Shown here: in pieces, positions 63,983 to 64,000 of the stretch
Layout: every line of letters begins with the position of its first letter
Position numbering within the stretch: the first letter of the stretch is position 1
Assembly: GCF_002836945.1 (NCBI RefSeq)
Contig: NZ_NIJM01000014.1
Span: 29,088-93,087, forward strand
Source of the DNA: Shewanella chilikensis
GTDB taxonomy: Bacteria > Pseudomonadota > Gammaproteobacteria > Enterobacterales > Shewanellaceae
Length of the DNA stretch: 64,000 nucleotides
Reading direction: 5' to 3'
Notes under the pieces: model-generated
Databases searched by the model: none
What the model was told of the DNA's origin: nothing
Seen by the model: only the letters and a program-made list of their open reading frames with translations
Made by a program: the position numbers and the translations under genes

Positions 63983-64000
63983 CTGATGAGAGACAATCGG

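Noticed and set aside
1..64000. Insertion sequences, integrase, prophage or CRISPR
   Set aside because: No transposase, integrase, phage structural gene or spaced direct-repeat array was seen.

Overview
The window reads as a chromosomal segment of a Shewanella-type marine gammaproteobacterium. The basis is the pentahaem nitrite reductase end at the left edge, E. coli-like gene orders (uvrY-uvrC-pgsA-tRNA, yceD-rpmF-plsX-fabHDG-acpP-fabF, rluC//rne, hdfR//maoP, tamA-tamB), and the marine-gammaproteobacterial dedicated sortase locus at the right end. I see no insertion sequence, prophage, integrase or CRISPR array. Almost all the DNA is coding, on both strands.

Layout. 0-7 kb: 3' part of nrfA, hrpA, a CBS-pair protein and an exported isoaspartyl peptidase. 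6.9-12.7 kb: tamA-tamB, overlapping by 4 nt. 12.9-16.6 kb: rplY, an unknown helical protein, the exported peptidoglycan enzymes mepK and ldtD, and an HU-like protein. 16.8-20.3 kb: tRNA-Cys and tRNA-Gly behind a strong promoter, pgsA, uvrC and uvrY. 20.5-27.8 kb: accessory and hypothetical genes, including an AbiEi-type antitoxin with no visible toxin, a VOC protein, a giant DUF748 protein, a hydroxyacid dehydrogenase and an acyl-CoA thioesterase. 27.9-34.3 kb: fatty-acid synthesis operon with rpmF and yceD. 34.5-42.2 kb: maf, a GAF-PAS protein, a HAD phosphatase, rluC and rne with a long leader. 42.3-54.6 kb: housekeeping and accessory genes (SulP transporter, MsrBA, 2OG oxygenase, RbgA-like GTPase, LMW phosphatase, periplasmic DNA ligase, dgkA, hdfR, maoP, rimK-like, an outer-membrane barrel, M28 peptidase). 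54.8-62.6 kb: GGDEF protein and the sortase island. 62.7-63.9 kb: metC.

The most unusual unit is the sortase island (55.8-62.6 kb). A class GN sortase overlaps the gene of its likely substrate, a VIT-vWA protein ending in LPQTA, a membrane helix and arginines. Upstream lies an OmpA-like, glycine-zipper protein (PdsO). Divergent from these is a two-component pair (PdsR/PdsS) whose kinase has a large periplasmic region resembling a CBM9-like sugar-binding fold. The family is known from genome surveys, but its signal, operator and anchoring acceptor are, as far as I know, not established. The intergenic region holds five same-direction TGGCA boxes spaced 43, 22, 21 and 11 bp, close to whole helical turns, plus three TCACGGCT copies around the pdsR promoter. 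These are candidate regulator sites.

Other observations: a candidate HdfR palindrome in hdfR//maoP, a CRP-like site in msrBA//oxygenase, overlapping hairpins upstream of the hydroxyacid dehydrogenase, a terminator-like hairpin just before hrpA, and a structured dgkA leader. Starts were moved from the longest open frame where a ribosome-binding site or family alignment argued for it. Several genes appear to use TTG or GTG.
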